A stretch of 64,000 bases of DNA from Martelella sp. HB161492 (GCF_013184775.1 NZ_JAATVV010000010.1:124001-188000); one strand, 5' to 3'. Shown: positions 18,027 through 27,452, counted from the stretch's first letter. Notes: generated by a model from the letters alone, not told the origin. Numbers and translations are program-made.

Positions 18027-19025
18027 ATGACCGCATTTTCATTTCGCCCCGCCCGCCATCTCGGTGGCTTGACCGCGGCCCTTGCCCTGTTCGCCCTTCC
18101 GGCCGCAGCCAATGCCGTGGAGCTGCAGATGGCGTCGGGCTATCCCGATACCAATTTCCTCACCCAGACCGTCCAGGCCTTTATTGCCGATGTCGAAAAG
18201 CGCACCGATGGCGATGTCACCATCACGCTGCATAACAACCAGACTTTGGTGAAGCTGCCCGACATGATCCGTGCCGTGCAGACGGGGCAGGTGGCCATGG
18301 CCGATGTCCGTCTGGGCAATTACGGCAATGACGATCCGGTCTATGTGGTTGATGCCATCCCCAATCTGGCGGGCGATTATGACAGCGCGCTGGAGCTATG
18401 GGATGCTTCCAGGCCCTATCTCACCGACAGTTTCGCCAAACGCGGCCTCAAGGTCCTGTTTGCCATGTGGAACCCGCCGCAGGGCTTCTTCACGGAAGAA
18501 CCGCTGGAAACGGCCGAGGATTTCGACGGGCTGAAGATGCGCATCTATTCCACCGGAACCTCGACGATGGCTGGACTTCTCGGGGCCGAGCCAAAGGAAG
18601 TGCCGTTTTCTGAAGTGGCGCAGGCCTTCTCCACCGGTCTGATCAACTCGATGTTCACCAGCCCGCAGACGGGTATCGATACCCAGGCCTGGGATTTCAC
18701 CAAGGATCTGACCATGGTCGGTGCGCTGTTCACCAAACAGCTCGTTTCCATCAACGCCGATGTCTTTGACGGCCTGCCGAAGGAAGACCAGGATGCGATC
18801 CTGGCGGCTGCCGCCGATGCCGAGAAGAACGGCTTTGCGCTGATGCAGTCGCTTGCCAAGGACCAGCTGGCGCTGATCGCTTCCAAGGGGATGACGGTCA
18901 GTGATGCCGATGAAGCGGTCATGACCAAGATGAGCGAAGTTGGCGCCACCATGCTGGATGAATGGATGAAGGCGGCAACGCCGGAACAGGCCAAGGTCAT
19001 CGAAGACTACAAGGCGATGAAATAA
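18027..19025 (+). CDS. TRAP transporter periplasmic binding protein (DctP family)
   Basis: This 332-residue protein has a Sec signal peptide (cleavage after about AAANA) and the DctP/TeaA fold. It includes the segment GLKMRIYSTGTSTMAGLLGA, where the conserved arginine binds the carboxylate of substrates. This suggests a carboxylate-bearing ligand. The ATG at 18027 has GGAGAG upstream. The neighbouring allantoinase-like and racemase genes suggest a ureide or hydantoin-derived acid. Confidence 0.9.
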   Translation: MTAFSFRPARHLGGLTAALALFALPAAANAVELQMASGYPDTNFLTQTVQAFIADVEKRTDGDVTITLHNNQTLVKLPDMIRAVQTGQVAMADVRLGNYGNDDPVYVVDAIPNLAGDYDSALELWDASRPYLTDSFAKRGLKVLFAMWNPPQGFFTEEPLETAEDFDGLKMRIYSTGTSTMAGLLGAEPKEVPFSEVAQAFSTGLINSMFTSPQTGIDTQAWDFTKDLTMVGALFTKQLVSINADVFDGLPKEDQDAILAAAADAEKNGFALMQSLAKDQLALIASKGMTVSDADEAVMTKMSEVGATMLDEWMKAATPEQAKVIEDYKAMK

Positions 19026-19127
19026 GGGCTGAAATCGTGCTCAAAGCGGGCCTTGTCCGAGGCCCGCTTCCGCCTGCCGGCTTGCCGGTTGTCGCAACAG
19101 GGAGCGGCGCGTCTGCGCCAGCATGAC

Positions 19128-19658
19128 ATGAAAATCCTCTCCAATGCCTCCGGCATCGTCGCAGCGCTCTGCCTGGCCGCCATGGTGCTGATCCTGCTGG
19201 CGGAAATCATCGTTAGGCCCTTCGGCATGATCATTCATTCCGCCGCCGACATCGCCACCTTCCTGATGGTTGCGGTTGCCTGGTTCGGCTTTGTTCATAC
19301 CTTTCTCTCCGGCAAGCATATCCGGGTGGAGCTGCTGACCCGGCATCTTGCCGCGGGCCCGCGCCGGTGGCTCGAATGTCTGTCATTGATCGGCGCAACG
19401 GTGCTGCTCGCCTGGCTGGCCTTTGCATCGGCAAAGCTCGTCCATACCGCCTGGCGCTTCAACGACATGACCGACACGGTGATGCGGATCCATCTGTGGA
19501 TCCCCATGAGTGTGGTGCCGATCGGCCTGGCGCTGTTTGCGCTCGCCACATTTGGCGAAGCCGTTTTGATCATCCGCGGCGGCGCGGCAGCCGCGACGCT
19601 GAGCGATGAGGACGAGGCGCTGGCGCTTGCCCGCTCCGGCGATGGAGACCGCGCATGA
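19128..19658 (+). CDS. TRAP transporter small permease (DctQ family)
   Basis: This 176-residue membrane protein has four hydrophobic segments and the DctQ features EIIVRPFG and GKHIRVELL. The start at the ATG at 19128 is tentative because no clear ribosome site is visible. Its stop overlaps the dctM start by ATGA. Confidence 0.87.
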   Translation: MKILSNASGIVAALCLAAMVLILLAEIIVRPFGMIIHSAADIATFLMVAVAWFGFVHTFLSGKHIRVELLTRHLAAGPRRWLECLSLIGATVLLAWLAFASAKLVHTAWRFNDMTDTVMRIHLWIPMSVVPIGLALFALATFGEAVLIIRGGAAAATLSDEDEALALARSGDGDRA

Positions 19659-20953
19659 GTGCTCTTGCCGTCTTTCTCTTCATGATCGCCGTTCTGGCTG
19701 TGCTTCTGTCGCTTGGCTTCTGGGTCGGTCTTGCGCTGGTCGCCACCGGCATCACCGGGCTTTTTCTGATGGGCGCGCCCAATATTGGCGGGCTGATCGG
19801 CTCGACGCTGTTTTCCGCGATCAATTCCTGGCCGCTGACGGCGTTGCCGCTGTTTCTGCTGATGGGCGAGATCCTGTTTCGCTCGAAGATTTCCGAAGAC
19901 CTGTTCAGGGGCCTCGCGCCGCTTACCCGCCGGCTGCCGGGCGGTCTGCTTCATGTCAATATTCTCGGCTCCGGCATATTGGCGGCCATCGTCGGGTCAT
20001 CGGGGGTCTGCTGCGCCACGGTTGGTCGGATGTCGCTGCCGGAACTCAAAGCCCGTGGTTATGATGAGCGCATGGCGATTGGCACGCTGACCGGTTCCGG
20101 AACGCTCGGCCTGCTGATTCCGCCGTCGATCATGATGATCGTCTACGGCATTTCCACCCAGACTTCGGTGGCACGGCTGTTTCTGGCTGGCGTCGTGCCG
20201 GGCCTTCTCATGGTGGTGCTGTTCATGGGCTATGTCGCCATCTGGTCGCTGATCCATCGCGACCGGGCGCCGGTGCACCCGGCGGGCGAGGAAACGCGGC
20301 TGGCTGATCTCGCCCGCATTGCCGCGCCCGTTGTTCTCATCATTGCCGTGATCGGCTCCATCTATGGCGGCCTTGCAACGCCGACGGAATCGGCCGCCAT
20401 CGGCGTTGCCGGTGCCTTTCTTCTGGCGCTGGCGCAGCGGGCGCTGACGCTGAAGACCTTGCTGGAAAGCTTCATGGCGGCGGTGCGGTCCTCGGCGCTG
20501 ATCATGCTGATCATGGCGGGCGCTGCGGTGCTTTCAACCGCGCTTGCCTATGCGCAGATCCCGGTCAAGGTGGCCGCATTCGTCACCGCCATGCAGCTTG
20601 GGCCGATCGGCTTGCTGCTGGCGCTGACCGTGCTCTATGTCGTGCTCGGCTGCTTTCTTGAGGGCGTGTCGATGATCGTGCTCACCGCTTCGGTGGTCAT
20701 GCCGATGGTGGCTGCCGTCGGCATCGATCCGGTCTGGTTCGGTATTTTCGTGGTGATCATCGTCGAGATCGCCCAGATCACGCCACCGGTCGGTTTCAAT
20801 CTTTTCATCGTTCAGGCGCTGACAGGGCGCGATATCGCCACGGTCACCCGGGCGTCGCTGCCCTTTCTCATGCTGATGCTCGCCGCCATCGTGCTGATCA
20901 CGGCGGTGCCCGAGCTTGTTCTGTTTCTCCCGCAAACCATGATTGGTCAATGA
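19655..20953 (+). CDS. TRAP transporter large permease (DctM family)
   Basis: This 432-residue membrane protein has about 12 hydrophobic segments and DctM signatures (GSTLFSAINSWPLTALPLFL; GTLTGSGTLGLLIPPSI; EIAQITPPVGFNLF). It forms the sodium-driven transport channel with DctQ. It is coupled to dctQ upstream and its stop lies 8 bp before the PuuE-like gene. Confidence 0.93.
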   Translation: MSALAVFLFMIAVLAVLLSLGFWVGLALVATGITGLFLMGAPNIGGLIGSTLFSAINSWPLTALPLFLLMGEILFRSKISEDLFRGLAPLTRRLPGGLLHVNILGSGILAAIVGSSGVCCATVGRMSLPELKARGYDERMAIGTLTGSGTLGLLIPPSIMMIVYGISTQTSVARLFLAGVVPGLLMVVLFMGYVAIWSLIHRDRAPVHPAGEETRLADLARIAAPVVLIIAVIGSIYGGLATPTESAAIGVAGAFLLALAQRALTLKTLLESFMAAVRSSALIMLIMAGAAVLSTALAYAQIPVKVAAFVTAMQLGPIGLLLALTVLYVVLGCFLEGVSMIVLTASVVMPMVAAVGIDPVWFGIFVVIIVEIAQITPPVGFNLFIVQALTGRDIATVTRASLPFLMLMLAAIVLITAVPELVLFLPQTMIGQ

Positions 20954-20961
20954 GGTCGCAA

Positions 20962-21846
20962 ATGCGAGATTTTTACGGTTACGGACGCGATCTGCCGCAG
21001 GTCCGTTGGCCGGGCGGCGCCCGCGTGGCGGTATCTTTTGTCCTGAATTTCGAAGAGGGCAGCGAATTTGCCATTGGCGACGGCGATGACCGCAATGAAA
21101 GCGTTTATGAGGTGATCGACGGGCTGCCGGTTGCCGACGGCTGCATCCAGTCCCATTTCGAATATGGCACGCGGGTCGGCTATTGGCGGATCATGGAGCT
21201 GATGGAGAAATACAAGGCCAGGATCACCGTTTCAGCCTGTGGCCGGGCGGCCGAGCGTTCGCCATGGCTGGTGCATGACGCCCGCGAACGTGGCCATGAG
21301 ATCGCTGCCCATGGCTATCGCTGGGAAAGCCATGCCGGCCTTGAAATCGGTGAGGAGCGCCAGCGCATCGCTGCCGCGCGCCAGGCGATCGAAGCGGCAT
21401 GCGGTATTGCCCCGGTCGGCTGGCATACGCGCTCGGCGGCAAGCGTGAATACGCGGCGGCTCCTGGTGGAGGCGGGTTTTCTTTATGACAGCGATGCCTA
21501 TAATGATGACACACCCTATGAGATCAACATAGACGGGCATCGTCACCTCGTGCTTCCCTATGCCTTCGACACCAATGACATGCAGTTTCAGCATACCCAG
21601 CGCTTTTCAACGGGCTGGGAATTCGCGACCTATGTCAGCGATGCCTTCGACTGGCTGTGGCGTGAGGGCAAGACGCGGCCGCGAATGCTTTCCATCGGCC
21701 TGCATCTGAGGATGATCGGCCGGCCGGGACGGATTGGCGCGCTGCAGACGATCCTGTCGCATATGCGCCGCAAGGGCGATGTCTGGATTGCCCCGAGGGC
21801 GGCCATTGCCGCCCATTGGCGCGCCGAAATGGACAAGCTTGGATAA
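20962..21846 (+). CDS. PuuE-like allantoinase, polysaccharide deacetylase family
   Basis: This 294-residue protein resembles the cofactor-independent allantoinase PuuE of Pseudomonas. Matching blocks, recalled from the family, are FYGYGRDLPQVRWPGGARV, SFVLNFEEGSE, GHEIAAHGYRWESH, LYDSDAYNDDTPY, LPYAFDTNDMQF and RMLSIGLHLRMIGRPGR. PuuE opens the hydantoin ring of allantoin to allantoate. The ATG at 20962 has GAGG upstream; an ATG at 20950 overlaps the dctM stop and is possible. It could instead act on a different cyclic amide. Confidence 0.82.
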   Translation: MRDFYGYGRDLPQVRWPGGARVAVSFVLNFEEGSEFAIGDGDDRNESVYEVIDGLPVADGCIQSHFEYGTRVGYWRIMELMEKYKARITVSACGRAAERSPWLVHDARERGHEIAAHGYRWESHAGLEIGEERQRIAAARQAIEAACGIAPVGWHTRSAASVNTRRLLVEAGFLYDSDAYNDDTPYEINIDGHRHLVLPYAFDTNDMQFQHTQRFSTGWEFATYVSDAFDWLWREGKTRPRMLSIGLHLRMIGRPGRIGALQTILSHMRRKGDVWIAPRAAIAAHWRAEMDKLG

Positions 21847-21864
21847 GGCCTCAGGATAACGGCA

Positions 21865-22599
21865 GTGAATGAGACGCAGATTTTCGATATTCTCTCAAAG
21901 CTTCTGCTTGGCGGCCGCCTGCCGCCCGGCACCAAGCTGGTCGAGCAGAAGATCGCCCGGGTTTTCGGTGTCTCGCGGGAGCGCATCCGCAAGGTTTTGC
22001 ACCGGCTCGGCCATGAACGCCTGCTTGAACTGATCCCCAATCGCGGCGCTTTCGTTGTTGAGCCGACGCTGGATGAGGCGCGCAAGATCTATGATGCCCG
22101 CCGGGTCGTCGAGGCCGGTATTGTTGTCAAGCTGACAGACAGCCTGTCTGACCGGGACATAGCGGCGCTTGAGGCGCATGTGGCCGAGGAGGCGCGCGCG
22201 GTGGAAGCCGGCGACCGCCCGGCTTCAATCCGTCTGTCTGGTGCCTTTCATCTTCGTCTGGCCGAGATGACGGGGTCCGATCTCATCGGCCGGCAGATGC
22301 AGGAACTCGTGTCCCGCACCGCCATGCTGGTGGCCTTTTACGAACATGGCAGCCTGTCGGGCTGCGCCTGCAGCGAACATGCCAGCATCGTCTCGGCGCT
22401 GAAGGGCCGTGAAACCATGGGCGCGGTGAGGGCCATGACCTCGCATCTCTCGCTGATCGAGACACGGCTTCGTCCCGCGTCCCAATCGGAGGACGGTCGC
22501 GATCTTGAGGAATTGCTGCGTGTCGAGATCGCCAGATTGCTGGTCGAAGAAACCGGGGTGGAGACGGCGAAGTCCCGCTTTTCTGCTGAAGAGGTCTGA
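21865..22599 (+). CDS. GntR-family regulator, FCD type
   Basis: This 244-residue protein has an N-terminal winged helix (residues about 5-70, LVEQKIARVFGVSRERIRKVL) and a C-terminal all-helical FCD domain that normally binds a carboxylate effector through a metal. The start is GTG; no in-frame ATG is nearby. It is placed inside the TRAP operon and probably controls it through the TTGTGCACAA site at 17945-17954. Confidence 0.88.
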   Translation: MNETQIFDILSKLLLGGRLPPGTKLVEQKIARVFGVSRERIRKVLHRLGHERLLELIPNRGAFVVEPTLDEARKIYDARRVVEAGIVVKLTDSLSDRDIAALEAHVAEEARAVEAGDRPASIRLSGAFHLRLAEMTGSDLIGRQMQELVSRTAMLVAFYEHGSLSGCACSEHASIVSALKGRETMGAVRAMTSHLSLIETRLRPASQSEDGRDLEELLRVEIARLLVEETGVETAKSRFSAEEV

Positions 22600-22609
22600 C
22601 GGTTTGCCG

Positions 22610-23302
22610 ATGCGGGTGCTGATCATCAATCCCAATACCACTGCTGCCATGACCGCGACGATCGTCGACGCCATGGCGCCGCATTTTCCCGCAGGCACAG
22701 ATATCCTGGCCGAGACGGCGCCTTTTGGTCCGCCGGTGATCGCCTCACGCGCAGGCTTTGCCATTGCCGCTCACGCCGTGCTGGAGGCCTATGCACCGTA
22801 TCATGGCCGCGTCGATGCGGCGGTGATCGCCTGTTTTGGCGATCCGGGGCTCGCGGCACTCAGGGCACTTTCCGGCATTCCCGTGACCGGCCTTCTGGCG
22901 GCATCGCTCCAGGCTGTTTCGGGCAGCCGCTTCGGCATCGTCACGGCGGGCGCGGCGTGGAAGGACATGCTTTGCGAGCAGATCGCGCTTTCCGGCGGGA
23001 AAGACGACTGTGCGGGGATTGAAATCCTCAGCGGCAACGGCCTTGATGTCCGCAATGATCCCGATGGCGCGCTTGTTCAGATCAGCGCGGCGGCGAAGCG
23101 GCTGCAGGCGCAGGGCGCTGAAAAGGTCATTCTAGGCGGCGCAGCCATGGCAGGCCTCGCCGAAAGGCTGGATTTTGCCGCAGTGGACTGCCTGCAGGCC
23201 GGCGCCGAGGCCGTTTTCGCAACTGGAGCCATGCCGCGCGAGACGCAGCCACCCGGCAGCAAAGGCCTTGCCGCCGCGCTTCAATCGCTGCTGGATGGCT
23301 GA
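22610..23302 (+). CDS. Asp/Glu/hydantoin racemase family protein
   Basis: This 230-residue protein starts with MRVLIINPNTTAAMT, the hydantoin/allantoin racemase signature, and carries the two catalytic cysteines expected of the superfamily: Cys in VIACFGDPG and Cys in FAAVDCLQAG. The likely substrate is a 5-substituted hydantoin or allantoin. With the PuuE-like enzyme it fits racemisation followed by ring opening. The start at 22610 lies 10 bp after gntR. Confidence 0.87.
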   Translation: MRVLIINPNTTAAMTATIVDAMAPHFPAGTDILAETAPFGPPVIASRAGFAIAAHAVLEAYAPYHGRVDAAVIACFGDPGLAALRALSGIPVTGLLAASLQAVSGSRFGIVTAGAAWKDMLCEQIALSGGKDDCAGIEILSGNGLDVRNDPDGALVQISAAAKRLQAQGAEKVILGGAAMAGLAERLDFAAVDCLQAGAEAVFATGAMPRETQPPGSKGLAAALQSLLDG

Positions 23303-23305
23303 GGA

Positions 23306-24061
23306 TCAGGCAAGCGGAACCAGCGGCGCTGGCATTTCGGATGTTTTTTCCGCCGCCTTGCAGAGATCGGCGATGACGCAGGCCTGACAGTCCGGCTTGC
23401 GCGCCTTGCAGCAATAGCGGCCATGCAGGATCAGCCAGTGATGGGCGTGAAACAGGTAATCCGGCGGGATCACCTGTTCGAGGCTCGCCTCCACCTTGTC
23501 CGGGGTTGGTCCGGGTGCAAGGCCGATCCGGTTGGCGATCCGGAAAATATGGGTATCGACGGCGATGGTGGGAATGCCAAAGGCCATCGACATGACGACA
23601 TTGGCGGTCTTGCGGCCGACGCCGGGCAGCGTCACCAGTTCTTCTCGCGTCTTCGGAACTTCGCCGCCGAAATCGGTCATCAGCTTCTCACTCATGGCGA
23701 TGACATTCTTCGCCTTGTTGCGGTAAAGCCCGATGGTCTTGATATAGCCGATCAGCCGTTCCTCGCCGAGATCGAGCATTTTCTGCGGTGTGTCGGCCAC
23801 GGCAAAGAGCGCCCGCGTCGCCTTGTTGACCCCGACATCGGTGGCCTGCGCCGAAAGCGCCACCGCCACCAGAAGCGTGAAGGCATTGGTGTGGTCCAGT
23901 TCGCCCTTGGGTTCCGGCCGCTGGATCGAAAACCGGCGAAAGATCTCGCGGATTTCCTCAGGCGTATAGGATGTCAGCTTCGTCCTTGCGGATGAACGCC
24001 TTGCAGGATTTGACTTTCGCGTGGCGGCGGTGCTGGATACGGGTCTGGCTTTTTTGATCAT
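23306..24061 (-). CDS. nth: Endonuclease III (DNA glycosylase/AP lyase)
   Basis: This 251-residue base-excision repair enzyme has the helix-hairpin-helix LPGVGRKTANVV with the catalytic Lys, the catalytic Asp in AVDTHIFR, and the [4Fe-4S] ligand set C-x6-C-x2-C-x5-C (CKARKPDCQACVIADLC). The start is the ATG at 24061. The frame runs open much further upstream but would overlap the divergent DUF2244 gene. A basic, Ser/Arg-rich tail of about 28 residues precedes the fold. Confidence 0.95.
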   Translation of the reverse strand: MIKKARPVSSTAATRKSNPARRSSARTKLTSYTPEEIREIFRRFSIQRPEPKGELDHTNAFTLLVAVALSAQATDVGVNKATRALFAVADTPQKMLDLGEERLIGYIKTIGLYRNKAKNVIAMSEKLMTDFGGEVPKTREELVTLPGVGRKTANVVMSMAFGIPTIAVDTHIFRIANRIGLAPGPTPDKVEASLEQVIPPDYLFHAHHWLILHGRYCCKARKPDCQACVIADLCKAAEKTSEMPAPLVPLA

Positions 24062-24073
24062 TCTCAAGTTCCC

Positions 24074-24571
24074 ATGAGCGAGCACGTTATCGACATTTCC
24101 GGCGAGCCGCCCGTCTTTTCGGCGGAACTTTTCCCCCATCGGTCGCTGGGGCGCAAGGGTTTTCGCGCCCTGATCGGGGTTTCGGGGCTTGTCGCTCTGG
24201 CCGAGCTCGGCACCTTTCTTCATCAGGGCGCCTGGCCGATCGCGCTTTTCTCGATGCTGCCGGTCGCGGCGATCATCATTGCCTTTGCCGTCTCCAACCG
24301 CGCGGCGCGCATGCGCGAGGCCGTTTTTGTCAGCCGCGAGACCATTCTGGTGCGCCGCCATTTTCCCTCCGGGCGGCTGGAAGAGATGCGCTTCAATCCC
24401 TTCGGCGCGCGGCTGGATATCGATCGCTCGGCCGGCATCGGCATCGTCGCCATGCGGATCACGGCAAGAGGTGAGGGGACGGAGATCGGCGCCTTTCTCA
24501 ACCCGGCCGATCGCGAGAGCTTCGCGCGTGCCTTCCGGACTGCGCTTGCCAGCGTAACGCGGCGGATCTGA
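24074..24571 (+). CDS. DUF2244 membrane protein
   Basis: This 165-residue protein has two adjacent hydrophobic segments (about residues 35-75) followed by a cytoplasmic beta-rich domain (REAVFVSRETILVRRHF and so on). It is an uncharacterised DUF2244 family member, common in alphaproteobacteria and often beside nth, as here (12 bp apart, divergent). Confidence 0.82.
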   Translation: MSEHVIDISGEPPVFSAELFPHRSLGRKGFRALIGVSGLVALAELGTFLHQGAWPIALFSMLPVAAIIIAFAVSNRAARMREAVFVSRETILVRRHFPSGRLEEMRFNPFGARLDIDRSAGIGIVAMRITARGEGTEIGAFLNPADRESFARAFRTALASVTRRI

Positions 24572-24643
24572 GCCTTCGGCAAGAAACGGGTGGCGGCATG
24601 TTCACCGGCGTGCTTTGCTCGCATTCCCGCAGGAGAACGTGAG

Positions 24644-25528
24644 ATGAATGCGCATCTGGAACGCATGACAGGCCCAGCAACGGATATTACGCCCGCCGGC
24701 GATGATTACCGGATCATCTGCGATGTGATCGCACTGATCAGCGAGGATTACCGCGATCAGCCGGGCCTTGAGGAAATTGCGGCCAGTCTCGGCCTCAGTC
24801 AAAGCGTGCTGCAGAAAACCTTCAGCCGCTGGGCCGGGCTTTCGCCCAAGGCCTTTCTGCAGGCCGTGACGCTCAACCATGCCAAACGGCTTTTGGGGGC
24901 TGAGCAATTGCCGCTGCTGGAAACCGCCTATGAGCTCGGCCTGTCCGGTCCCGGCCGGCTGCATGATCTCTTCGTCACCCATGAGGCGATGTCGCCCGGC
25001 GAATGGAAGGCGCGCGGCGCCGGGCTCGAAATCCGCTATGGCTTTGCTGCCTCGCCCTTTGGCCAGGCGCTTGTCATGGCGACCCGGCGCGGCCTTGCCG
25101 GCCTTGCCTTCGCCGATCCGGGCGAAGAACAGGCCGCCTTTGACGACATGGCGGGCCGCTGGCCGGAGGCGACCTATATCGCCGATGATGCGCTTGCCGC
25201 CGGCTATGCTGCCCGCATCTTCAATCCGGCCGAATGGTCGGCAGACAAGCCGCTGCGTGTGGTGCTGATCGGAACCGATTTTCAGGTGAAAGTCTGGGAG
25301 CGGCTGTTGCAGATCCCCATGGGCCGCGCCGTCACCTATTCCGCTATTGCCGGTGATATCGGCCAGCCCAGGGCCTCGCGAGCGGTTGGCGCGGCGGTTG
25401 GCCGCAATCCCGTTTCCTTCGTCGTGCCCTGCCACCGCGCGCTCGGCAAAAGCGGGGCGCTGACCGGCTATCACTGGGGTATCACCCGCAAACGGGCAAT
25501 GCTCGGCTGGGAACAGGGACATCTGTGA
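24644..25528 (+). CDS. Ada-like bifunctional protein: AraC domain plus methylguanine-DNA methyltransferase
   Basis: This 294-residue protein has an AraC-type helix-turn-helix region (residues about 22-122, LEEIAASLGLSQSVLQKTF) and a C-terminal O6-methylguanine-DNA methyltransferase domain with acceptor Cys263 in VVPCHRALGKSGALTGYHWG. The N-terminal zinc/Cys methylphosphotriester domain of E. coli Ada is absent, so the usual activation switch is lacking. The ATG at 24644 has AGGAGAACGTGAG upstream. Confidence 0.9.
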   Translation: MNAHLERMTGPATDITPAGDDYRIICDVIALISEDYRDQPGLEEIAASLGLSQSVLQKTFSRWAGLSPKAFLQAVTLNHAKRLLGAEQLPLLETAYELGLSGPGRLHDLFVTHEAMSPGEWKARGAGLEIRYGFAASPFGQALVMATRRGLAGLAFADPGEEQAAFDDMAGRWPEATYIADDALAAGYAARIFNPAEWSADKPLRVVLIGTDFQVKVWERLLQIPMGRAVTYSAIAGDIGQPRASRAVGAAVGRNPVSFVVPCHRALGKSGALTGYHWGITRKRAMLGWEQGHL

Positions 25529-25812
25529 GGTGAAAATTTCCCTACATGGACTTGAGCGCGGTCAAACAGTCATCTAAATCGATTGATATGATGCGTTGAC
25601 TTGGAAATGACGGGAGAGCCGCCCGCCCGATGCCGTTTGTTGTCAAACCTGGCCTTGCGTCCGGCGCCTTTTATTGCCAACAGTCATGCAACAAACATCA
25701 CAGCGCGCTATCCCTCGGATAGGGCGTTGCTGCTGTTATAGCGGCCCGGGAGGCTCGCCGCGCCCGACCGTTCAAAATGGGTTTGCCGGCAAGAGATATG
25801 AAGGAAATCATC

Positions 25813-26769
25813 ATGACCTCTAAACTTGACCAATTGCGCGAAATGACCACGGTTGTTGCCGATACCGGCGACATTGAAGCGGTTGCCCGGATCAAGCCGG
25901 TCGATTGCACCACCAATCCCAGCATCGTTCTGAAGGCGCTTTCGACCGAAATGTTCGCCGATGCCGTTGAAAGTGCTGTCAAGTGGGGCAAAAGCCAGGG
26001 CGGCGACAAGGAAGCTGTCATCGGCGCCGTCGCCAGCCGTCTTGCCATCGATGTCGGCGAAGCGCTGGTCAAGATCGTTCCCGGCCGCGTTTCGACCGAA
26101 GTTGATGCCGACCTGTCCTTCAATGTCGCGGCGTCGATTGACAAGGCGCATGAAATCATCGCTGCCTATGAGGCGCGCGGGATTACCCGCGATCGCATCC
26201 TGATCAAGCTTGCCTCCACCTGGGAAGGTATCCGCGCCTGCGAAGTGCTGCAGAAGGAAGGCATTGACTGCAATCTGACGCTGCTGTTCTCCAAGTGCCA
26301 GGCCATTGCCTGCGCTGATGCCGGCGCATTTCTGATCTCGCCCTTCGTCGGCCGCATCCTCGACTGGTACAAGAAGGACACTGGCGAAACCTACACGACC
26401 GAAACCGATCCCGGCGTGCTTTCCGTCCGCTCGATCTACAACTACTACAAGTCCAACGGCATCAAGACCGTCGTCATGGGCGCTTCCTTCCGCAATATCG
26501 GCGAAATCGAAGGTCTGGCCGGCTGCGACCGTCTGACCATCGCGCCGAACCTGCTTGAAGAGCTCGCCAATGACCAGGGCGATCTGCCGCGGGTGCTGTC
26601 GCCGGAAAAGATCACCGACGAGCCCAAGGTCGACATGGACGAGAAGACGTTCCGCTGGATGCTGAACGAGGATGCCATGGCCACCGAGAAGCTGGCAGAG
26701 GGTATCCGCAACTTTGCCAAGGACCTCGGCAAGCTGCGCACCATCGTTTCTGCCAAGCTTGATGCCTGA
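25813..26769 (+). CDS. tal: Transaldolase
   Basis: This 318-residue TalB-type transaldolase exchanges dihydroxyacetone units between sedoheptulose-7-P/GAP and erythrose-4-P/F6P. The Schiff-base Lys lies in [26 protein letters not shown] and [18 protein letters not shown] are family signatures. The ATG at 25813 has AAGGAAATC upstream. The 284 bp before it contain no gene; a small CTATCC/GGATAG hairpin at about 25708-25722 is the only structure seen. A clear terminator follows. Confidence 0.97.
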   Translation: MTSKLDQLREMTTVVADTGDIEAVARIKPVDCTTNPSIVLKALSTEMFADAVESAVKWGKSQGGDKEAVIGAVASRLAIDVGEALVKIVPGRVSTEVDADLSFNVAASIDKAHEIIAAYEARGITRDRILIKLASTWEGIRACEVLQKEGIDCNLTLLFSKCQAIACADAGAFLISPFVGRILDWYKKDTGETYTTETDPGVLSVRSIYNYYKSNGIKTVVMGASFRNIGEIEGLAGCDRLTIAPNLLEELANDQGDLPRVLSPEKITDEPKVDMDEKTFRWMLNEDAMATEKLAEGIRNFAKDLGKLRTIVSAKLDA

Positions 26770-26798
26770 TTTCAGCAAAGTTCGGTAACAAATCGAAG

Positions 26799-26828
26799 GG
26801 CCTGACGGTTTTCGTCAGGCCTTTTTTT
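26799..26828 (+). terminator. Rho-independent terminator of transaldolase
   Basis: GGCCTGACG-GTTTT-CGTCAGGCC followed by seven T. Confidence 0.95.
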
Positions 26829-27111
26829 AATCCCGATCAACCGGATTTCAGGTTTTTTTTGCCAGATCTGATTTTTTTCAAGCTTGGCCAGCTATTGTCA
26901 GGTGCTGCTGTTCACATCTTTGGCAATTGCAGATTAAATATTTAGAATCAGTAATATAGCGGATGAGGGCGTGGCGTAGGCGCGTGACCATAGTTCGTGC
27001 ATTTGCTTATTCTTTGGGCGCATTCACAGATTTTGTGAACAATGCGGTTACAATTTTCGACTTGTTAAGGCAGCTTCCCCTTCCTATTTAATCAATCGAA
27101 CAAACGAACAA
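26829..27111 (+). promoter_or_regulatory. AT-rich promoter region of the small-protein array
   Basis: No gene is seen here. The stretch is distinctly AT-rich against its surroundings. It contains a palindrome TTCACA-GATTT-TGTGAA at 27023-27039, about 120 bp before the first small gene, that could bind a regulator. A promoter is expected between it and 27111, but the -35/-10 elements are not clear enough to name. Confidence 0.45.
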
Positions 27112-27140
27112 GTGCAGCACGGCACGAACCGAGCCTGCAC
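27112..27140 (+). promoter_or_regulatory. Leader stem-loop of small gene 1
   Basis: GTGCAG / CTGCAC arms are separated by 17 nt. The stem ends 4 nt (ACCC) before the AAGGAG ribosome site. Confidence 0.55.
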
Positions 27141-27156
27141 ACCCAAGGAGATGGAA

Positions 27157-27396
27157 ATGACCAAGATTATTGCTTCGCTCGCCGTTGTCTCAAGCATTGC
27201 GCTTGCTCCGGCTGCTTTCGCCGCTCAGCCTGTTTCCCCGGTTGCCCCCGATGCCAGCCACCTGACCAAGTCGCCCGCTGGCAGCGTCGTCGAGATTTCC
27301 GGCCAGAACCAGTATGGCAACACGACCAATTACGTCTACAAGGTTCAGCAGGACGGCTCGCTGAAGCTCGTCTTTGCGGCTCAGCAGAACGACTGA
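27157..27396 (+). CDS. Small secreted protein, tandem family copy 1
   Basis: This 79-residue protein of unknown function has a Sec signal peptide (about residues 1-22, ending AAFAAQ) and a mature part of about 57 residues. The mature part has the family core HLTKSPAGSVVEISGQNQYG then GNTTNYVYKVQQDGSLKLV. It lacks cysteine. The ATG at 27157 is 6 nt after AAGGAG; the ATG at 27151 abuts the ribosome site and is unlikely. It is the first of five co-directional paralogs. I do not recognise the family; the beta-strand-like repeats suggest a small periplasmic or secreted beta protein. Confidence 0.85.
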   Translation: MTKIIASLAVVSSIALAPAAFAAQPVSPVAPDASHLTKSPAGSVVEISGQNQYGNTTNYVYKVQQDGSLKLVFAAQQND

Positions 27397-27425
27397 TTGA
27401 TCTTGTAACAAATCGGAACTCTAAT

Positions 27426-27452
27426 CGCTGTGCCCCGTTTTATGGAACAGCG
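27426..27452 (+). promoter_or_regulatory. Leader stem-loop of small gene 2
   Basis: CGCTGT / ACAGCG arms with a 15-nt loop lie 8 nt before AAGGAG. The stem sequence is unrelated to that of copies 1 or 3-5. Confidence 0.5.
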
